DNA from: an uncultured Collinsella sp.
GTDB taxonomy: Bacteria > Actinomycetota > Coriobacteriia > Coriobacteriales > Coriobacteriaceae
Direction of reading: 5' to 3'
Assembly (NCBI GenBank): GCA_900553475.1
Contig: USEF01000076.1
Location: 1 to 7,546 of the forward strand
DNA length: 7,546 nt
In this document: in pieces, positions 7,512-7,546 of the stretch
Layout of the letters: each line of letters begins with the position of its first letter
Position numbering within the stretch: position 1 is the stretch's first letter
The notes under the pieces: model-generated
Told to the model about the DNA's origin: nothing
The model's input: only the letters and a program-made list of their open reading frames with translations
Databases searched by the model: none
Program-made: the position numbers and the translations under genes

Positions 7512-7546
7512 TCCTCGGTAGCTCAATGGTAGAGCACGCGGCTGTT
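7512..7546 (+). tRNA. Second tRNA-Asn (GUU), cut by the window end
   Basis: The 35 bases here are identical to the first 35 bases of the preceding tRNA-Asn (7404-7438). They include the 5' acceptor strand, the full D arm, the 5' anticodon stem and the GTT anticodon, where the window ends. With a 33 bp spacer and no strong promoter between them, the two copies form a tandem array, probably from the 7327-7373 promoter. Confidence 0.9.

Overview
The window is a stretch of core bacterial chromosome carrying translation, cofactor, replication and transcription genes, all on the + strand. High GC, strong G/C bias at third codon positions, long antisense shadow frames, an actinobacterial-style end to the primary sigma factor (LRHPSRSSKLKDY) and the overall gene style suggest a high-GC Gram-positive, most likely Coriobacteriia and possibly Collinsella. 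The class is a moderate-confidence inference and the genus a weak one.

Layout. Positions 1-3648 hold the downstream part of a nusA-infB type operon: the 3' end of infB (IF2), rbfA, a DHH/DHHA1 phosphoesterase of the NrnA type, truB and ribF. Gaps are 15 bp or less, or the genes overlap. At 3641 dnaG (primase) starts inside the last codons of ribF, and after a 110 bp leader comes rpoD/sigA, the primary sigma factor. The infB operon therefore runs directly into a dnaG-rpoD 'macromolecular synthesis' pair with no visible terminator until 7224-7260, just after rpoD. Positions 7216-7403 hold that terminator, a compact nested palindrome (7264-7319) that is the least explained element here, and a good AT-rich promoter. 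That promoter drives a tRNA-Asn(GUU) gene; an identical second copy starts 33 bp later and is cut by the window edge at its anticodon.

How the genes work together. IF2, RbfA and TruB serve initiation, 30S maturation and tRNA modification. The NrnA-type enzyme recycles the last short RNA fragments. RibF makes FMN and FAD. DnaG primes replication, and the sigma factor directs RNA polymerase to housekeeping promoters. Co-transcription would tie growth-linked translation, replication and transcription functions together.

I see no phage genes, CRISPR array, toxin-antitoxin pair, defence system or intact transposase. The second-look items are modest: the 56-nt palindrome, the operon merger, loss of two normally conserved cysteines in the IF2 C-terminal domain, and low-complexity charged or disordered insertions in DnaG and sigma.
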